From Candidatus Bipolaricaulota bacterium (GTDB taxonomy: Bacteria; Bipolaricaulota; Bipolaricaulia; RBG-16-55-9), in contig JALSGO010000108.1 of the NCBI GenBank assembly GCA_026982655.1, positions 1 through 55,515 of the forward strand: a DNA stretch of 55,515 nucleotides, given 5' to 3'. The translations under genes and the position numbers were made by a program. Of the stretch, positions 39,820-48,101 are shown piece by piece (the first letter of the stretch is position 1; each line of letters starts with the position of its first letter). A model generated the notes under the pieces. The model was given only the letters and a program-made list of their open reading frames with translations, made no database searches and was not told the DNA's origin.

Positions 39820-41232
39820 CTACGGTAGCATCTTCGCCACCAACCGCTCGAGCCGTAGGGCCCGCGATCCCTTGATCAGGATGAGGTTTCGCCGGGAGCG
39901 GAGGCGAGCTCGCACTTGAGCGTAGAGCTCTTCCAAGGTGGAGGCGCTCTCCACGCGGTCGGCCCAGCTCCCGCCCCGGTCGGCCAGGGCCCGCGCCGTC
40001 TCCTCGGCGAGCGGTCCGATCGTGAAGACGCGGTCGATCTCGTCGGTCGCGGCGAGAGGAGCCGCCAGCTCGCGGTGGAGCTCCACGGCGTGGGGGCCAA
40101 GCTCCCGCATGTCTCCCAGAATGACGACCTTGCGGTGGTCGGGGACGCGCAGACGGATCAGCGTCTGCAGCGCGGCCCGCACGGACGTGGGATTCGCGTT
40201 GTACGTGTCGTCCAGGAGGAGCCCATACCGTCTCGAGCGCTTGAGCTCCAAGCGGTGGGGAACGGGGCGGGCGTGGGCCAAGGCCCGTTGAATCCGGGAG
40301 ACGGGGACCCCGAGCTCCCGCGCCGTGGCCACCGCCCCCAAGACGTTGTAGACGTTAAGCCGTCCCAACAGGGGGGTGCGGATGGGGAACCGTTCCGTGG
40401 GGGTCACGATCTCGAACGACAGACCCTCGCAGGAGGTGTCCTCGATGCCGACGGCCCGCACCGTCGCGTCCGGGTGGTCGATTCCAAAGCCCACCGTTCG
40501 GCAAGTCAGCGATCCGATCCAGTCGGCCACGAAGGGGGTGTCCAGGTTGAGGACGGCCCACGCGTCTTCGGGGAGGGACTCGACCAACGCCCACTTGGCA
40601 CGGGCCAGCTCCTCCCGATCGCGGAAGAACCCCAAGTGGGCGTCTCCGATGGCCGTAAGCAACCCGATGGTGGGCCGGAGAATCCCCGCAAGGAGGGCGA
40701 TATCCCCCGGACGCTGCAAGGCCAGCTCGAAGACGCCGACCTCCGCCTCCGCGGGCATCTCCAACAGGGCCAGGGGCAGGCCGATCTCCGAGTTGTAGTT
40801 CCCCGGGGACCAGTAGGTCCGATAGCGTTCGCTCAAAAGGGCGGCCAACAGCTCCTTGGTGGTCGTCTTCCCCGAGCTGCCCGTTATGCCGACCACCGGA
40901 ATCCCAAACCGTTGCCGGTGGGCCCGAGCCAGCTCCTGCAGGGCCGTCAGGGGGTCGGGGACCGCGATGCAGTTGGTAGCCCTGCCGCCTTCCTCCGCGA
41001 TCTCCGGGAGATGGATGAGTTTGTCGGCAGCGATCAAAGCCCCGTGGGCTCCCCGAGCGAAGGCCTCGGAGAGGTAGAGGTGTCCATCGGTCCGGGTGCC
41101 CGGCAGCGCGACGAAGAGATCCCCGGGGCGCACGGTGCGGCTGTCCACCGAAACCCCTCGGATCGGCTTCGTCGGATCCGATCGGAGGACCCGACCGCCC
41201 ACGACCGCCGCGATCTCCTCCGCCGTCCACAT
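39820..41232 (-). CDS. murF: UDP-N-acetylmuramoyl-tripeptide--D-alanyl-D-alanine ligase
   Basis: The 470-residue cytoplasmic ligase adds D-Ala-D-Ala to the UDP-MurNAc-tripeptide, the last soluble step of the peptidoglycan precursor. The N-terminal domain contains VSVDSRTVRPGDLFVALPG and TDGHLYLSEAFARGAHGAL. The ATP loop is GITGSSGKTTTKELLAALL (about 114-132). SPGNYNSEIGLPLALLEM, HRLELKR, the MurF signature LLDDTYNANPTSV and VVILGDMRELG follow. Spacing and length are normal. It is the last gene of the minus-strand run from coaX; GGGGGG precedes the ATG at 41232. Its usual companions (mraY, murD, ftsW) are absent, and murE lies separately at 48102. Confidence 0.95.
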   Translation of the reverse strand: MWTAEEIAAVVGGRVLRSDPTKPIRGVSVDSRTVRPGDLFVALPGTRTDGHLYLSEAFARGAHGALIAADKLIHLPEIAEEGGRATNCIAVPDPLTALQELARAHRQRFGIPVVGITGSSGKTTTKELLAALLSERYRTYWSPGNYNSEIGLPLALLEMPAEAEVGVFELALQRPGDIALLAGILRPTIGLLTAIGDAHLGFFRDREELARAKWALVESLPEDAWAVLNLDTPFVADWIGSLTCRTVGFGIDHPDATVRAVGIEDTSCEGLSFEIVTPTERFPIRTPLLGRLNVYNVLGAVATARELGVPVSRIQRALAHARPVPHRLELKRSRRYGLLLDDTYNANPTSVRAALQTLIRLRVPDHRKVVILGDMRELGPHAVELHRELAAPLAATDEIDRVFTIGPLAEETARALADRGGSWADRVESASTLEELYAQVRARLRSRRNLILIKGSRALRLERLVAKMLP

Positions 41233-41263
41233 CCCCCCCGGCCGGTCCCCTGAACCGTGAAGC

Positions 41264-41277
41264 AGCAGTCGACTGCT
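41264..41277. other. 14-bp perfect palindrome between the S55 gene and murF
   Basis: AGCAGTCGACTGCT lies directly at the stop codon of the S55 gene and 32 bases before the murF start. It could form a small stem in the mRNA or bind a dimeric regulator; no T-run follows. Confidence 0.3.
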
Positions 41278-43391
41278 TAGTTTAGCGGGGCCGTATCGTC
41301 GCTCTCGTCGTCCTCGTTTTCGGTTTCGTTTTCGTCCTCGGGGTCCTCTTCGCCCGGAGCCTCGTCGCCGTCCGGTTCCCCTTCTTCGGGTTCCGGAGCC
41401 CCCTCGCTCGGCGCTTCGGGGGCCTCGGGGTCAGGGGTAGGGTCGGGTTCCGGGGCAGGAGCAGGGGCAGGGTCCTCCGGCGGGGTCGGCGCGGGCTTCT
41501 CGATGCGGATGGAGGTGCGGACCTCGCCGGTGACCACCCAGTCCCGGAGCTTGTGGATCTCCTGCGTAGGGTCGTCGGCTTGGGCCTCCTCGTCGTCCGC
41601 GTCCGGGGGGCGGGGCAGTCCGAGGACTTGGAAGGTGATCTGGTCGTTGGTGGTAAGCTCTTCGATCGCTTCGAGGAGTTCCGGGAGGCTTTCGTATTGG
41701 ACGTTCTGGGCCTGATTGTTCTGCTGCTGTCGGCGGGGGCCGCCGTAGACGTAGAGCGTCAGTCGCCGGGCGGAGAGGTCCTCGGGCAGGGAGAACGTGC
41801 CCGAGATCGTGCGCTCCTCCCCTCGGTACGGCCGGAGGCGGATGGTGTACTCCACCGTCTCACCGGGAGCGTACGTCTCCTTGTCGGTCTCCAGGTCGAC
41901 GATCTGCAGGAGTCGGACCGGCTCTGTGATGACGATGTCCACGTCGATCCACTCCAGTTGGGGATCCTGGAAGGGGTTTTGTTGGAGGAGGAAGACGACC
42001 TGGGCCACTTGGAGGGGGCCGAAGAGGGCGACGTCGCTGAAGCTGGTAAAGACGTCCGAGCGCAACAGCCGGCGGGGGAGGTTGGCCCCGCGGATGGTGT
42101 ACTCTACGCGCATCGTGCCCGGTCCGATGCGGTTGATGGCGGAGTCGACCCCCTGGAGCAGGGAGGAGAAGACCAGAAAGGCGACGAAGTTGGGGGCATC
42201 GGCCAGGTTTACGCTGAGGTCCTGTACCGTGTCGGTGGAGACGTCTTGGATGCGGGCGGTGAGCTTGATGGTCCGCGGTCGGGCGGCCAGGGAGGCCCCG
42301 ATGGCCTGGATGCGGTCCTGGAGGACGGTCCCCAGGATCTCATCGCGGTCGACTTGGGGGAGGACGAAGGAGATCGGTCCGCTGTTGACGGTGTCGATCA
42401 CCCGGGCCTTGGCCAGGAAGAGGCTTGCGGATCCCGTGAGGAAGAGTTGGTGGCCGCAGGCCAGCAGCACATCGGTCTCCGGATCGAGGTACGTCGTGGT
42501 GCACACGCCCCCTAGGGTGATGTCGCCGTTGGTGAGCAAGGCGGCCATGGGACGACCCGGGGCGAGCTCCCCGGGGAGTTCGCCCGGTGCCCCCGTCGTG
42601 GCCGCAAAGGGATAGATAGGCGATCCGTAGCGTTCCTCCAGGCCTCGCTGCATCTCATCGAGGAAGCGGAGTTCCGCGCCCGCGCCCGGCTCCGAAGCGC
42701 GCAGGGCGGGCTCCAAGGGCAGGAGCGCGCCCGCATACCGCTGTAGGAGGTTGGCTTCTACCCCTTGCCGCAGCGATTTCAACGCCCGCCCCGTAAGCCC
42801 GCTCACCCACAGGGGCGTCCCCAAGGGCACTGCGTAGATCACCTCGGGGTTCTCTCGGCGCTCCGCAAGGCTCGGAGGTCGGGAGACGAACTCCACCCTT
42901 CGCCGCTGCCCGTCGATCTCCACATACTCTAATCCCTCTTCGGTAGGGAGCCGGGCCGTCTCCGCGGCCTGCCGGATGGGGTCCACCAGCCGGAGCATCG
43001 TCTCGATGGGGCGGACCAGCCCGATGGGGTTGGGGCTCTCGTCGTACAGGAACGCAGCGAAGAAGCCGCCGATCAGGCGGTTGTCGATGTAGATGGGGCT
43101 TCCGCTCATCCCCTGCGCGTAGCCGCCGGCCTCCCGGATCAGGTCCCCGCTGGCGCGCACGAGGATGTAATCGTTGAGCTCCCCCGGGTTGTCCACCAAG
43201 CCCACGATGCGGACCTGGAAGAGACGCACCCGATCGCCTCCCACGGTCGTCCGACCGATCCCTTCCATGCCTACGCGCAGGTCTTTGAAGGGCAGGAACC
43301 GATCCGGGGGGCGATCGGCAGCGGCCGAGAGGGTCAAGGTGCCCAGTCCCATCAGGAGCAGCAGGAGTGCTCCCGCGCGCATCGCTCTCAT
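41277..43391 (-). CDS. exported SpoIVB-like peptidase S55 domain protein
   Basis: The 704-residue protein has a signal peptide (AGALLLLLMGLGTLTLSAAA). An S55 domain shows PFKDLRVGMEGIGRTTVGG, IVGLVDNPGELNDYILVRASGD and the serine motif AQGMSGSPIYIDNRLIGG (Ser96/Ser98). Further on comes DVLLACGHQLFLTGSASLFLAKA, which carries the expected His. In SpoIVB this fold cleaves SpoIVFA in sporulation, but the domain also occurs in non-sporulating phyla. A beta-sandwich-like region (about 490-570, ETYAPGETVEYTIRLRPYRG) follows. The last 100 residues are Pro/Glu/Asp-rich and disordered, ending in NETENEDDESDDTAPLN. No PDZ domain is evident. It lies between sucC and murF; the role is unknown, perhaps envelope proteolysis. 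Confidence 0.85.
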   Translation of the reverse strand: MRAMRAGALLLLLMGLGTLTLSAAADRPPDRFLPFKDLRVGMEGIGRTTVGGDRVRLFQVRIVGLVDNPGELNDYILVRASGDLIREAGGYAQGMSGSPIYIDNRLIGGFFAAFLYDESPNPIGLVRPIETMLRLVDPIRQAAETARLPTEEGLEYVEIDGQRRRVEFVSRPPSLAERRENPEVIYAVPLGTPLWVSGLTGRALKSLRQGVEANLLQRYAGALLPLEPALRASEPGAGAELRFLDEMQRGLEERYGSPIYPFAATTGAPGELPGELAPGRPMAALLTNGDITLGGVCTTTYLDPETDVLLACGHQLFLTGSASLFLAKARVIDTVNSGPISFVLPQVDRDEILGTVLQDRIQAIGASLAARPRTIKLTARIQDVSTDTVQDLSVNLADAPNFVAFLVFSSLLQGVDSAINRIGPGTMRVEYTIRGANLPRRLLRSDVFTSFSDVALFGPLQVAQVVFLLQQNPFQDPQLEWIDVDIVITEPVRLLQIVDLETDKETYAPGETVEYTIRLRPYRGEERTISGTFSLPEDLSARRLTLYVYGGPRRQQQNNQAQNVQYESLPELLEAIEELTTNDQITFQVLGLPRPPDADDEEAQADDPTQEIHKLRDWVVTGEVRTSIRIEKPAPTPPEDPAPAPAPEPDPTPDPEAPEAPSEGAPEPEEGEPDGDEAPGEEDPEDENETENEDDESDDTAPLN

Positions 43392-43469
43392 AGAGCTTCC
43401 CTCCTCATTGAGGTTCCGTATCGATTTCCTTCGGGTTCCGGCTCCGACCCCACCGGAACGGGCCGGGCC

Positions 43470-44594
43470 TCAAGCCCGGATGAGCTGGACGATCCGCTCG
43501 GCCCCCTCCTCCATGGAGGCGACGGGGACCACGCCCGCCGCCTCGCACCGGCGGCGGCCCGCCTCCTCGTTGGTGCCCACCAGGCGCACGACCAGGGGCA
43601 CGGAGACGTCGAGCTTCTCCCGGGCGGCCAAGATCCCCTGGGCCACGACGTCGCAGCGGGTGATCCCGCCGAAGATGTTGATGAAGACCCCCTTGACGTC
43701 GGGATCGCTTACGACCAGCTCCAGGGCCTTCTGCATCTGCTCCGCGGAGGCCCCGCCCCCGATGTCCAGGAAGTTGGCAGGTCGGCCCCCCACGAGCTGC
43801 ACCAGGTCGAGGGTGGCCATCACCAAGCCCGCGCCGTTGCCGATGATGCCTACCTCCCCGTCGAGCTTGACGTACTGCAGGTCGTATTTCTGCGCCTCGC
43901 GCTCGAGAGGGTCGAGCACCTCCTCGATCCCTTCGGGCAGCTCTTGGGGGAGGTCGTCGTCGTCCAGGATGAACTTGGAGTCCAGGGCCCAGAGCTCGCC
44001 CGAGGGGGTGACGGCCAAGGGGTTGATCTCCACCAGATGGGCGCGGAACTCCGTGAACGCCCGATAGAGCTTGGCCACCACGTCGCTTAAGGGACGGATC
44101 TCTCCGGGAGGCACGCCCGACGCAAAGAGGAGGGAGCGGACCTGATAGGGGTGGAGCCCCTCCAGGGGCGAGATGGGGGTCTTGTGGATGCTCTCCGGCG
44201 AGGTGCGGGCGACCTCCTCGATGTCCACGCCGCCCTGGGGGGAGAAGATCAGCACGGGCCGCCGTTGCGAGCGGTCCAACGTGATCCCGAGGTAGTACTC
44301 CCGCTCGATCTCGACGGCCTGGGTGATCAGGAGCCTGCGGACGGGCTCGCCTTGGATCGTAAGCCGCAGGATCTCCTCGGCTTTTTGTCCTGCCTCCTCG
44401 GGGCTTTGGGCGAGCTTGACGCCGCCGGCCTTCCCGCGGCCTCCGGCGGCCACCTGGGCCTTCACCACCACGGGGGCTCCCAGCCTCTTCGCGACCTCCT
44501 CCGCCTGCTCGGGGGACTCCGCCAGCTCCCCCGGCGGCACGGGCAAACCGACCCGCTCAAAGAGCCGTTTCCCTTGATATTCCAGCAGCTTCAA
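43470..44594 (-). CDS. sucC: succinyl-CoA synthetase (ADP-forming) beta subunit
   Basis: The 374-residue subunit with ATP-grasp and CoA-ligase domains works with SucD in the citric-acid cycle or in acyl-CoA energy conservation. It opens KLLEYQGKRLFERVGLPVPPG. AGGRGKAGGVKLAQSPEEA, VEINPLAVTPSGELWALDSKF, GAGLVMATLDLVQLVGGRPANFLDIGGGA and INIFGGITRCDVVAQGIL follow. No ATG is possible near the homologous start, so the TTG at 44594 behind GAGGAG is chosen. A four-codon frame ATG-AGG-AGA-CCT-TGA ends on it. sucD is not adjacent on either side, which is unusual. The substrate could also be malate or another acid, as in related MtkA-type subunits. Confidence 0.92.
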   Translation of the reverse strand: MKLLEYQGKRLFERVGLPVPPGELAESPEQAEEVAKRLGAPVVVKAQVAAGGRGKAGGVKLAQSPEEAGQKAEEILRLTIQGEPVRRLLITQAVEIEREYYLGITLDRSQRRPVLIFSPQGGVDIEEVARTSPESIHKTPISPLEGLHPYQVRSLLFASGVPPGEIRPLSDVVAKLYRAFTEFRAHLVEINPLAVTPSGELWALDSKFILDDDDLPQELPEGIEEVLDPLEREAQKYDLQYVKLDGEVGIIGNGAGLVMATLDLVQLVGGRPANFLDIGGGASAEQMQKALELVVSDPDVKGVFINIFGGITRCDVVAQGILAAREKLDVSVPLVVRLVGTNEEAGRRRCEAAGVVPVASMEEGAERIVQLIRA

Positions 44595-44605
44595 GGTCTC
44601 CTCAT
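44591..44605 (-). other. four-codon minicistron (MRRP) overlapping the sucC start
   Basis: ATG AGG AGA CCT TGA, preceded by GAGGAGG, ends so that its TGA overlaps the TTG start codon of sucC. It may couple translation or simply be an accident of the purine-rich ribosome site. Confidence 0.3.
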
Positions 44606-44774
44606 TGCCTCCTCGTCTGCAAGGCGTCTCTGTCTGGGGCTGAGTCTCGATCGGCCCCCGCGATCGGAGATCGCGGTCCGGTCTCGGAGCTCGAACCCGC
44701 TCGAACGCAGAACACACCCCTCCCCCTCCAGGGGTCGGAAGGGGTCGGACCCCGCGGAACCCGCCGGAGCTTCC

Positions 44775-45083
44775 TCAGGGAGAGCTCTTTGACTCTACGG
44801 TCTCCGTCGGCTTCGGATCGGCCGAGCTGTGGCCCTGAGCCGCGGCCTGGTCCTGCGGTTTCTCCTTCGACGTTTGGGTCTTTTGGGGCTCGGACTCGGC
44901 TTCCAGCTCGATCTCGCTCTTGAGCTTGTGAGCCTCCTCCTTGAAAGCCCGCATCGCCTGGCCCATGGAGCGGGCGACTTGGGGCAGTTTGCTGCCGCCG
45001 AAGAGCAGGAGCACGATGGCGAAGATGATCAACAGCTCCCCAGGGCCCGGCCAGCCGGCAATCAGCAGCGTCGGCGTCCACAT
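44775..45083 (-). CDS. tatA: twin-arginine translocase subunit TatA/TatE
   Basis: The 102-residue pore-forming component of the Tat export system has an N-terminal membrane helix (GPGELLIIFAIVLLLFGGSKLP, with the Phe-Gly hinge) and the amphipathic helix PQVARSMGQAMRAFKEEAH. The charged tail is Gln/Lys/Glu-rich. It looks like TatA rather than TatB because of the FGGSKLP hinge and short amphipathic helix. tatC is far away at 15328. A strong promoter (45149-45177) lies just behind coaX. The next gene downstream is sucC, 180 bases on. Confidence 0.95.
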   Translation of the reverse strand: MWTPTLLIAGWPGPGELLIIFAIVLLLFGGSKLPQVARSMGQAMRAFKEEAHKLKSEIELEAESEPQKTQTSKEKPQDQAAAQGHSSADPKPTETVESKSSP

Positions 45084-45148
45084 GTGTATCCCCTCCGTCC
45101 CGTTTCGGTTCGGGTGCCTCTCGCTCGTTGACGTCTCGGTTCGGGCTC

Positions 45149-45177
45149 ACTCTACCATAAAGCCTACGATCCGTCAA
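45149..45177 (-). promoter_or_regulatory. predicted promoter of tatA
   Basis: TTGACG (45172-45177) and TAGAGT (45149-45154) on the minus strand are spaced by 17 bases. The -35 overlaps the coaX stop codon, so tatA can be expressed independently of coaX. Confidence 0.6.
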
Positions 45178-45962
45178 CGGCACGGCGGATGGCGCTCCTC
45201 CCACGCGATCCGCAGGCCCTGGAGCGTGAGGTGGGGGTCGTAGACCTCGATGGTCTCCAGGTGTTCGTGGAAGAAGCGCCCCCGCCCCCCGGTGGCGATC
45301 ACCTTAAGGGGTTTCCCGGGTTCGATCTCCCCGTAGGCGCGGTGGAACCGCCGGATGAGCCCCTCGATCAAGTCGAAGAACCCCCACACGATCCCCGCCT
45401 GGAGGTGCTCCACGGTGTCCTTGCCCACCACCGAGGGGGGCGGGACCAACTCGACCTTGAAGAGCTGCGCCGTCCGCTTGACGAGGGTCTCGGCGGCCAG
45501 CTCCATCGTCGGCGCGATCGCCCCGCCCAAGAACCTCCCCTCGGAGGAGAGGAGGTTGAAGGTGGTCGCCGTCCCGAAGTCGATGACCAGCGCCGGTCCG
45601 CCGTAGAGACGATGGGCGGCCAGACAGTCCGCGATGCGATCCGTCCCCACCCGTTCGGGCTCCCGGACGTCGAGGGGGACCACCCCCCAGCGGTGGTCGA
45701 GGAAGTGGGCCTCTTGGTCGAAGTAGCGCCGGACCGCCTCCGTGAGGGCCCAGTTCAGGGGAGGGACCACGGAGCTGACCACCACGCCCTCGATGTCGGT
45801 GGGCTTAAGGGAAGCCGACTCCAGCAGCCGGAGGAGGCTCAAGCCCAGCTCGTCGGGCGTCTCTTCCGGGCGAGTGGCCAGGTGCCATTCCGCCTTCAGT
45901 TCTTGTCCCCGGAAGACCCCCACGGCGATCGTCGTGTTGCCCACCTTCAGCGCCAGAAGCAT
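45174..45962 (-). CDS. coaX: type III pantothenate kinase, first catalytic Asp replaced by Lys
   Basis: The 262-residue ASKHA-fold kinase should phosphorylate pantothenate in the first step of coenzyme A synthesis. VVSSVVPPLN, ERVGTDRIADCLAAHRLYGG, ALVIDFGTATTFNLLSSEGRFLGGAIAPT, TAQLFKVEL and VIATGGRG all fit CoaX. In the phosphate-1 motif, where the family has a DVGNT-type sequence with a near-invariant acidic residue at position 6, this protein reads LLALKVGNTTIAVG: Lys6, codon AAG. Two base changes separate AAG from an Asp codon, so it is unlikely to be a simple read error. The remaining acidic residues are intact. The ATG follows AAGGAGGT; its promoter is divergent from that of gyrB. Confidence 0.92.
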   Translation of the reverse strand: MLLALKVGNTTIAVGVFRGQELKAEWHLATRPEETPDELGLSLLRLLESASLKPTDIEGVVVSSVVPPLNWALTEAVRRYFDQEAHFLDHRWGVVPLDVREPERVGTDRIADCLAAHRLYGGPALVIDFGTATTFNLLSSEGRFLGGAIAPTMELAAETLVKRTAQLFKVELVPPPSVVGKDTVEHLQAGIVWGFFDLIEGLIRRFHRAYGEIEPGKPLKVIATGGRGRFFHEHLETIEVYDPHLTLQGLRIAWEERHPPCR

Positions 45963-45989
45963 AGTAGAAACCTCCTTTTCTCCATACGG

Positions 45990-46018
45990 ATGATAAGGAA
46001 CTCCAATCCTTTGGGCAA
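45990..46018 (-). promoter_or_regulatory. predicted promoter of coaX
   Basis: TTGCCC (46013-46018) and TATCAT (45990-45995) on the minus strand are spaced by 17 bases, 28 bases before the ATG. Confidence 0.6.
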
Positions 46019-46042
46019 ACCCTTGGAGAAGACGCGTGTCTT

Positions 46043-46071
46043 TTGCGATGGGAAGCGATTTATGCTACAAT
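46043..46071 (+). promoter_or_regulatory. predicted promoter of gyrB
   Basis: TTGCGA (46043-46048) and TACAAT (46066-46071) are spaced by 17 bases and lie back to back with the coaX promoter. Transcription would start near 46078, which rules out any gyrB start before that base. Confidence 0.7.
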
Positions 46072-46099
46072 CAAAGCGCACTTTTACGGGGGTGTGAGG

Positions 46100-48076
46100 A
46101 TGTTAGAGAGAGAGAAGACCGCCATGCAGACGAGGACCGATTCGTCCCCGAACGACGGGAGGGGATCCGTCGCCGGGGACGGGGATTACCGCGCCGAACA
46201 CATCCAAGTCCTCAAGGACCTCGAGGCCGTGCGCAAGCGCCCCGGGATGTACATCGGGGGCACCGGGATCGACGGCCTCATGCACCTCATCTGGGAGGTC
46301 GTCGACAACGCGATCGACGAGGCCTTGGCGGGCTACTGCACCGAGATCGAGGTGATCGTTCACCCGAACTTAAGCATCACCGTGGTGGACAACGGACGCG
46401 GGATCCCCGTGGACATCCACCCCGAGGAGGGGCTCAACACGCTGGAGCTGGTGATGACCAAGCTCCACGCGGGCGGGAAGTTCGACCACAAGACCTATAA
46501 GGTGAGCGGCGGCCTCCACGGCGTGGGGGTCTCCGTGGTCAATGCCCTCTCGGAAGAGCTCATCGCGGAAGTGCGTCGCAACGGGAAACTCTACCGCCAG
46601 CGCTTCTCCCAAGGGCGGCGCGTCAGCGACCTCGAAGAGGTCGGCCCGGCCGAGGGCACCGGCACCACCATTACGTTCCGTCCTGATCCCGAAATCTTTG
46701 GGGAGATCAAGTACGACTTCAACCGCCTCTCCCGCCGCCTGCGCGAGCTGGCCTATCTCAACCCGGGGCTGAAGATCGTCTTGGACAACCGGGTGACGGG
46801 GCTGCGCAAGGAGTTCCACTTCGAGGGCGGGATCGTCGAGTTCGTAAAGCACCTCAACGAGGGGAAGCAGCCCCTCCACGACGAGATCATCTACTTCAAG
46901 AGCGAGGAGGGGGCCAACGGCGACATCGTCATCGAGGTGGCGATGCAGTACACCACGGACTTCGACGAGAACGTCTTCGCCTTCGCCAACAACATCAACA
47001 CCAAGGAGGGCGGGACCCACCTCACGGGCTTTAAGTCCGCCCTCACCCGGGTGCTCAACGAATACGGACGCGAGAAGAAGATCCTCACCAAGGACGTCGA
47101 GAACCTCGACGGTCGGGACGTGCGCGAGGGCTTGACGGCTATCCTCTCCGTGAAGCTCACCGAGCCCCAGTTCGAGGGCCAGACGAAGACGAAGCTGGGC
47201 AACCCCGAAATCCAGGAGAAGACCTTCAACGTCGTGCGCGAGCAGCTTACGCTCTACTTCAACAAGAACCCCAACGTGGCCCGGGTCATCTTGGAGAAGG
47301 CCCTCCAGGCCGCGCACGCCCGCCTGGCGGCCAAGAAGGCCCGTCAGCTCGTGCGGCGCAAGGGGCTTCTAAGCTCCTCGGCGCTCCCCGGGAAGCTCGC
47401 CGACTGCTCCGAGAAGGACCCCTCCCGGTGCGAGCTCTTCATCGTCGAGGGCGACTCCGCCGGAGGAAGCGCCAAGCAGGGGCGAAACCGGGAATTCCAA
47501 GCGATCTTGCCGCTGCGTGGGAAGGTGCTCAACGTGGAGAAGGCTCCCCTGAGCAAGCTGCTCGACAACAAAGAGCTGAACTCGATCATCACCGCCTTGG
47601 GGACGGGGATCCGCGAGGAGTTCGACCTCTCGAAGCTCCGCTACCACAAGATCATCCTGCTGGCCGACGCCGACATCGACGGCGCGCACATCCGCACGCT
47701 GCTCCTGACGTTCTTCTTCCGCAACTTCCGGCCCCTGATCGAGAACGGGCACCTCTACATCGCCCAGGCCCCGCTCTATCAAGTCAAGAAGGGCAAGCAG
47801 GTCACGTATTTGTACAGCGACGAGGAGCTGGAGGAGTTCCGGGCGAAGAACGACGGGAAATTTGAGCTGAAGCGCTTCAAGGGGCTCGGCGAGATGAACC
47901 CGCAGGAGCTGTGGGAGACGACCCTCAACCCCGAGAACCGGGTGCTTAAGCAGGTCACCATCGAGGACGCCCTCGAAGCCGAGGAGCTCTTCACCATCTT
48001 GATGGGGAGCGAGGTCGGCCCGCGGCGCGAGTTCATCATGGAGAACGCGGCGCTGACCACGAACCTCGACATATAA
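46100..48076 (+). CDS. gyrB: DNA gyrase subunit B
   Basis: The 658-residue ATPase subunit of gyrase introduces negative supercoils with GyrA. The GHKL ATPase domain shows VRKRPGMYIGGTG, EVVDNAIDEALAGYC, VVDNGRGIPVDIHPEEG and VSGGLHGVGVSVVNAL. The transducer domain has QTKTKLGNPE. The TOPRIM domain has ELFIVEGDSAGGSAKQGR, LPLRGKVLNVE and LLADADIDGAHIRTLL. The C-terminal RFKGLGEMNPQELWETTL is intact and excludes ParE only by general likeness to GyrB. The ATG at 46100 lies after the predicted transcription start; ATG 46124 is a second choice. murE follows at 25 bases. gyrA and the dnaA-dnaN-recF set are not here. Confidence 0.96.
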   Translation: MLEREKTAMQTRTDSSPNDGRGSVAGDGDYRAEHIQVLKDLEAVRKRPGMYIGGTGIDGLMHLIWEVVDNAIDEALAGYCTEIEVIVHPNLSITVVDNGRGIPVDIHPEEGLNTLELVMTKLHAGGKFDHKTYKVSGGLHGVGVSVVNALSEELIAEVRRNGKLYRQRFSQGRRVSDLEEVGPAEGTGTTITFRPDPEIFGEIKYDFNRLSRRLRELAYLNPGLKIVLDNRVTGLRKEFHFEGGIVEFVKHLNEGKQPLHDEIIYFKSEEGANGDIVIEVAMQYTTDFDENVFAFANNINTKEGGTHLTGFKSALTRVLNEYGREKKILTKDVENLDGRDVREGLTAILSVKLTEPQFEGQTKTKLGNPEIQEKTFNVVREQLTLYFNKNPNVARVILEKALQAAHARLAAKKARQLVRRKGLLSSSALPGKLADCSEKDPSRCELFIVEGDSAGGSAKQGRNREFQAILPLRGKVLNVEKAPLSKLLDNKELNSIITALGTGIREEFDLSKLRYHKIILLADADIDGAHIRTLLLTFFFRNFRPLIENGHLYIAQAPLYQVKKGKQVTYLYSDEELEEFRAKNDGKFELKRFKGLGEMNPQELWETTLNPENRVLKQVTIEDALEAEELFTILMGSEVGPRREFIMENAALTTNLDI

Positions 48077-48101
48077 ACCCGCGCCGCGCCGAACGAGGCG
48101 G

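Noticed and set aside
46043-46099. gyrB start at 46043
   Set aside because: That codon is the -35 hexamer of the predicted promoter; the transcript would begin only at about 46078.
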